From the NCBI RefSeq assembly GCF_028993615.1, contig NZ_CP118632.1:1984001-2048000 (forward strand): a stretch of 64,000 nt of DNA, given 5' to 3'. The stretch is from Herbaspirillum sp. WKF16. Its GTDB lineage: Bacteria; Pseudomonadota; Gammaproteobacteria; Burkholderiales; Burkholderiaceae_D. Within the stretch, counting starts at the first letter, position 1. The number at the start of each line of letters is the position of its first letter. The position numbers were made by a program, and so were the translations under genes. This document shows positions 63,128 to 64,000 of the stretch, one piece after another. The notes beneath the pieces were generated by a model that was not told where the DNA came from, did not search any database, and saw only the letters and a list, made by a program, of their open reading frames with translations.

Positions 63128-63474
63128 TTCCACACCTTTTTGATGGCGCCAGAAATAGCGTTCCAGATAAAGATTAGCACAAGCAACACATCGGCGAACA
63201 GCAACGCATATTCAAGAGCGGTGAAAACAAAAATCTGCACTACCGACGCTTGGTGTTCTTCCAAAAAATGAACAAACTTGCTGAGGCCGAACGATAAAGC
63301 AGCCATCAGTAAAAATATCGCTGCTCCGCCAAGAGCATGCCCGTAAAACTCCGCAACCGCAGCAAGGATACTTTCCTGCTCCTTGGCGTGTTCGTGCGCC
63401 GTTACGGTAAGTGGCTTTTGTTGGATACCTATACCTAGATTCCCCGGGATTTTGTTTTTATGGCGCGTGGACAT
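63124..63474 (-). CDS. Hypothetical membrane protein, 116 aa
   Basis: A 116-residue protein with a soluble N-terminus (about 1-45) and two membrane helices (LGGAAIFLLMAALSFGL and FVFTALEYALLFADVLLVLIFIW). Together with the gene at 62792 it forms a two-gene unit between the regulator and the early operon, the place where phages carry lysogeny genes. An exclusion or toxin-like role is possible but unproven. Confidence 0.65.
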   Translation of the reverse strand: MSTRHKNKIPGNLGIGIQQKPLTVTAHEHAKEQESILAAVAEFYGHALGGAAIFLLMAALSFGLSKFVHFLEEHQASVVQIFVFTALEYALLFADVLLVLIFIWNAISGAIKKVWK

Positions 63475-63593
63475 TTTCTTATCTGAATGTGAACCGTCAA
63501 TCTGACTCGTTAAGTGATACCGATTTTCTATTTGGAAACTGATAGATTTTCGCGGTCGGGAAGGGCAGGAGCCCTTGCCGCGGGTCCGGTGGC

Positions 63594-63974
63594 TTATCCC
63601 GTTTTCTTACTTTTTGCGGGATTCTTCGCGTGCCAGCGCTCAATGAAGTGCGTCACGTCATCGTCCAGCCGCTCCTTTTCATCGGGAGGGAGCAGGGCAT
63701 ACATCTGGTATGCAACCTTGAACGGCCAGCGCTGAATGGGCTGGATCGGGGCTGCCGGCTCGCTTCCATCGACAGCGCCATAACGCAGGAAAACTTCTGT
63801 CAGGCCCAGGAATTCAGCGGTTTTTCGCAGATTTTCGCCGCGCGGCTCGGACGCGCCGGCAATCCACTTTTGCACAGCCTGTGGGCTCACTTCGGCATAA
63901 CGGGCGAGCTCGGACTGGTTGCCGCCGTTCTTCTGCTCCAGCGCTTTTCTGATGCGGTCGTTCATGTTGTCCAT
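63594..63974 (-). CDS. Phage HTH (XRE/Cro-CI-like) transcriptional regulator
   Basis: A 126-residue protein. The N-terminal HTH (about 15-60: NQSELARYAEVSPQAVQKWIAGASEPRGENLRKTAEFLG) is of the XRE type. The C-terminal part (KVAYQMYALLPPDEKERLDDDVTHFI) is short and has no S24 peptidase motif, so RecA-triggered self-cleavage is not expected. Start may be ATG 63974 or 63965. It probably controls lysogeny, acting on the repeats at 62515-62605 and at its own promoter beyond 63975. Confidence 0.85.
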   Translation of the reverse strand: MDNMNDRIRKALEQKNGGNQSELARYAEVSPQAVQKWIAGASEPRGENLRKTAEFLGLTEVFLRYGAVDGSEPAAPIQPIQRWPFKVAYQMYALLPPDEKERLDDDVTHFIERWHAKNPAKSKKTG

Positions 63975-63985
63975 CCCGAAAGATT

Positions 63986-64000
63986 ACAAGTACACGTTGT
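63986..64000. promoter_or_regulatory. Possible operator at the regulator's own promoter (cut by window end)
   Basis: ACAA (63986-63989) and TTGT (63997-64000) form a short inverted repeat with words similar to the 62515 palindrome. The window ends here, so the site cannot be judged. Confidence 0.25.

Larger units (their letters stand above)
49073..64000. mobile_element. Prophage (or related integrative element), left part
   Basis: From the tRNA-Pro 3' end to the window edge the content is phage-like: tyrosine integrase, DUF4224 protein, Gp37/Gp68 protein, RecT, exonuclease, Cas4/RecB-like nuclease, many tiny overlapping genes, and a phage-type HTH regulator. Most genes are on the minus strand as one early operon. 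The right end, and any capsid, terminase, portal, tail or lysis genes, are outside, so an intact phage cannot be claimed. Confidence 0.88.

Noticed and set aside
49073..64000. Integrative conjugative element instead of phage
   Set aside because: No conjugation or relaxase gene is seen, and RecT, Gp37/Gp68 and DUF4224 favour a phage. It stays open because the right half is missing.

Overview
The window looks like a high-GC betaproteobacterial chromosome of the Burkholderiales, most likely an Oxalobacteraceae member such as Herbaspirillum. This rests on gene order (relA; thrS-infC-rpmI-rplT-pheS-pheT-ihfA-merR), an exosortase-B exopolysaccharide locus and protein wording. It is an inference, since no search was run.

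Positions 1-15267 are housekeeping DNA. They hold a tRNA-Leu, an alpha/beta hydrolase, a RidA protein, a RelA-type (p)ppGpp synthetase, a tRNA-Val, an orphan CheY, and the translation/nucleoid operon thrS-infC-rpmI-rplT-pheS-pheT-ihfA-merR. Upstream of thrS lies a 13-residue peptide with four Thr codons followed by a terminator hairpin, which looks like a ribosome-mediated attenuator. infC appears to start at AUA. A GNAT protein and a PAP2 phosphatase end the section.

Positions 15268-44232 are a large exopolysaccharide locus of the XrtB/Eps type. In order on the plus strand come the outer-membrane protein EpsL, the initiating phosphoglycosyltransferase, EpsD, EpsE, EpsF, EpsG, an exosortase fused to EpsI, a Wzy/WaaL-like polymerase, a glycosyltransferase and two acyltransferases. 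Next are a secreted protein of unknown class on the minus strand, a GT2, a WecG/TagA enzyme with a C-terminal STAS domain, and ManC. A minus-strand trio follows (flippase, pyruvyl transferase, GT14), then on the plus strand a WcaB-like acetyltransferase, GalE, a GT2 and another acyltransferase. Together these supply sugar nucleotides, assemble repeat units on undecaprenyl phosphate, decorate them, flip, polymerise and export them. A sigma-54-like element lies upstream of epsL, and EpsG carries a tandem MshEN-like motif, suggesting nitrogen/RpoN and c-di-GMP inputs.

Positions 44233-48995 hold an LLM-class oxidoreductase, an intergenic pair of about 82-bp repeats with DnaA-box-like sites, a glycerate kinase and three small or envelope proteins.

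From tRNA-Pro(GGG) at 48996 to the right edge is the left part of a prophage (or related integrative element) whose other end is outside the window. It has integrase and a DUF4224 protein at the tRNA, then a minus-strand early operon. That operon encodes a RecT annealing protein, a DEDD exonuclease, a Cas4/RecB-like nuclease, an SMC-like ATPase and a chain of tiny overlapping genes. It also has a cargo stretch in which three plus-strand genes sit back-to-back with an ASCH-like protein, a Gp37/Gp68 protein and a DndC-like PP-loop protein. A perfect 10-bp inverted repeat lies in the early promoter region, and a Cro/CI-like regulator closes the window. Structural, packaging and lysis genes are not in view.
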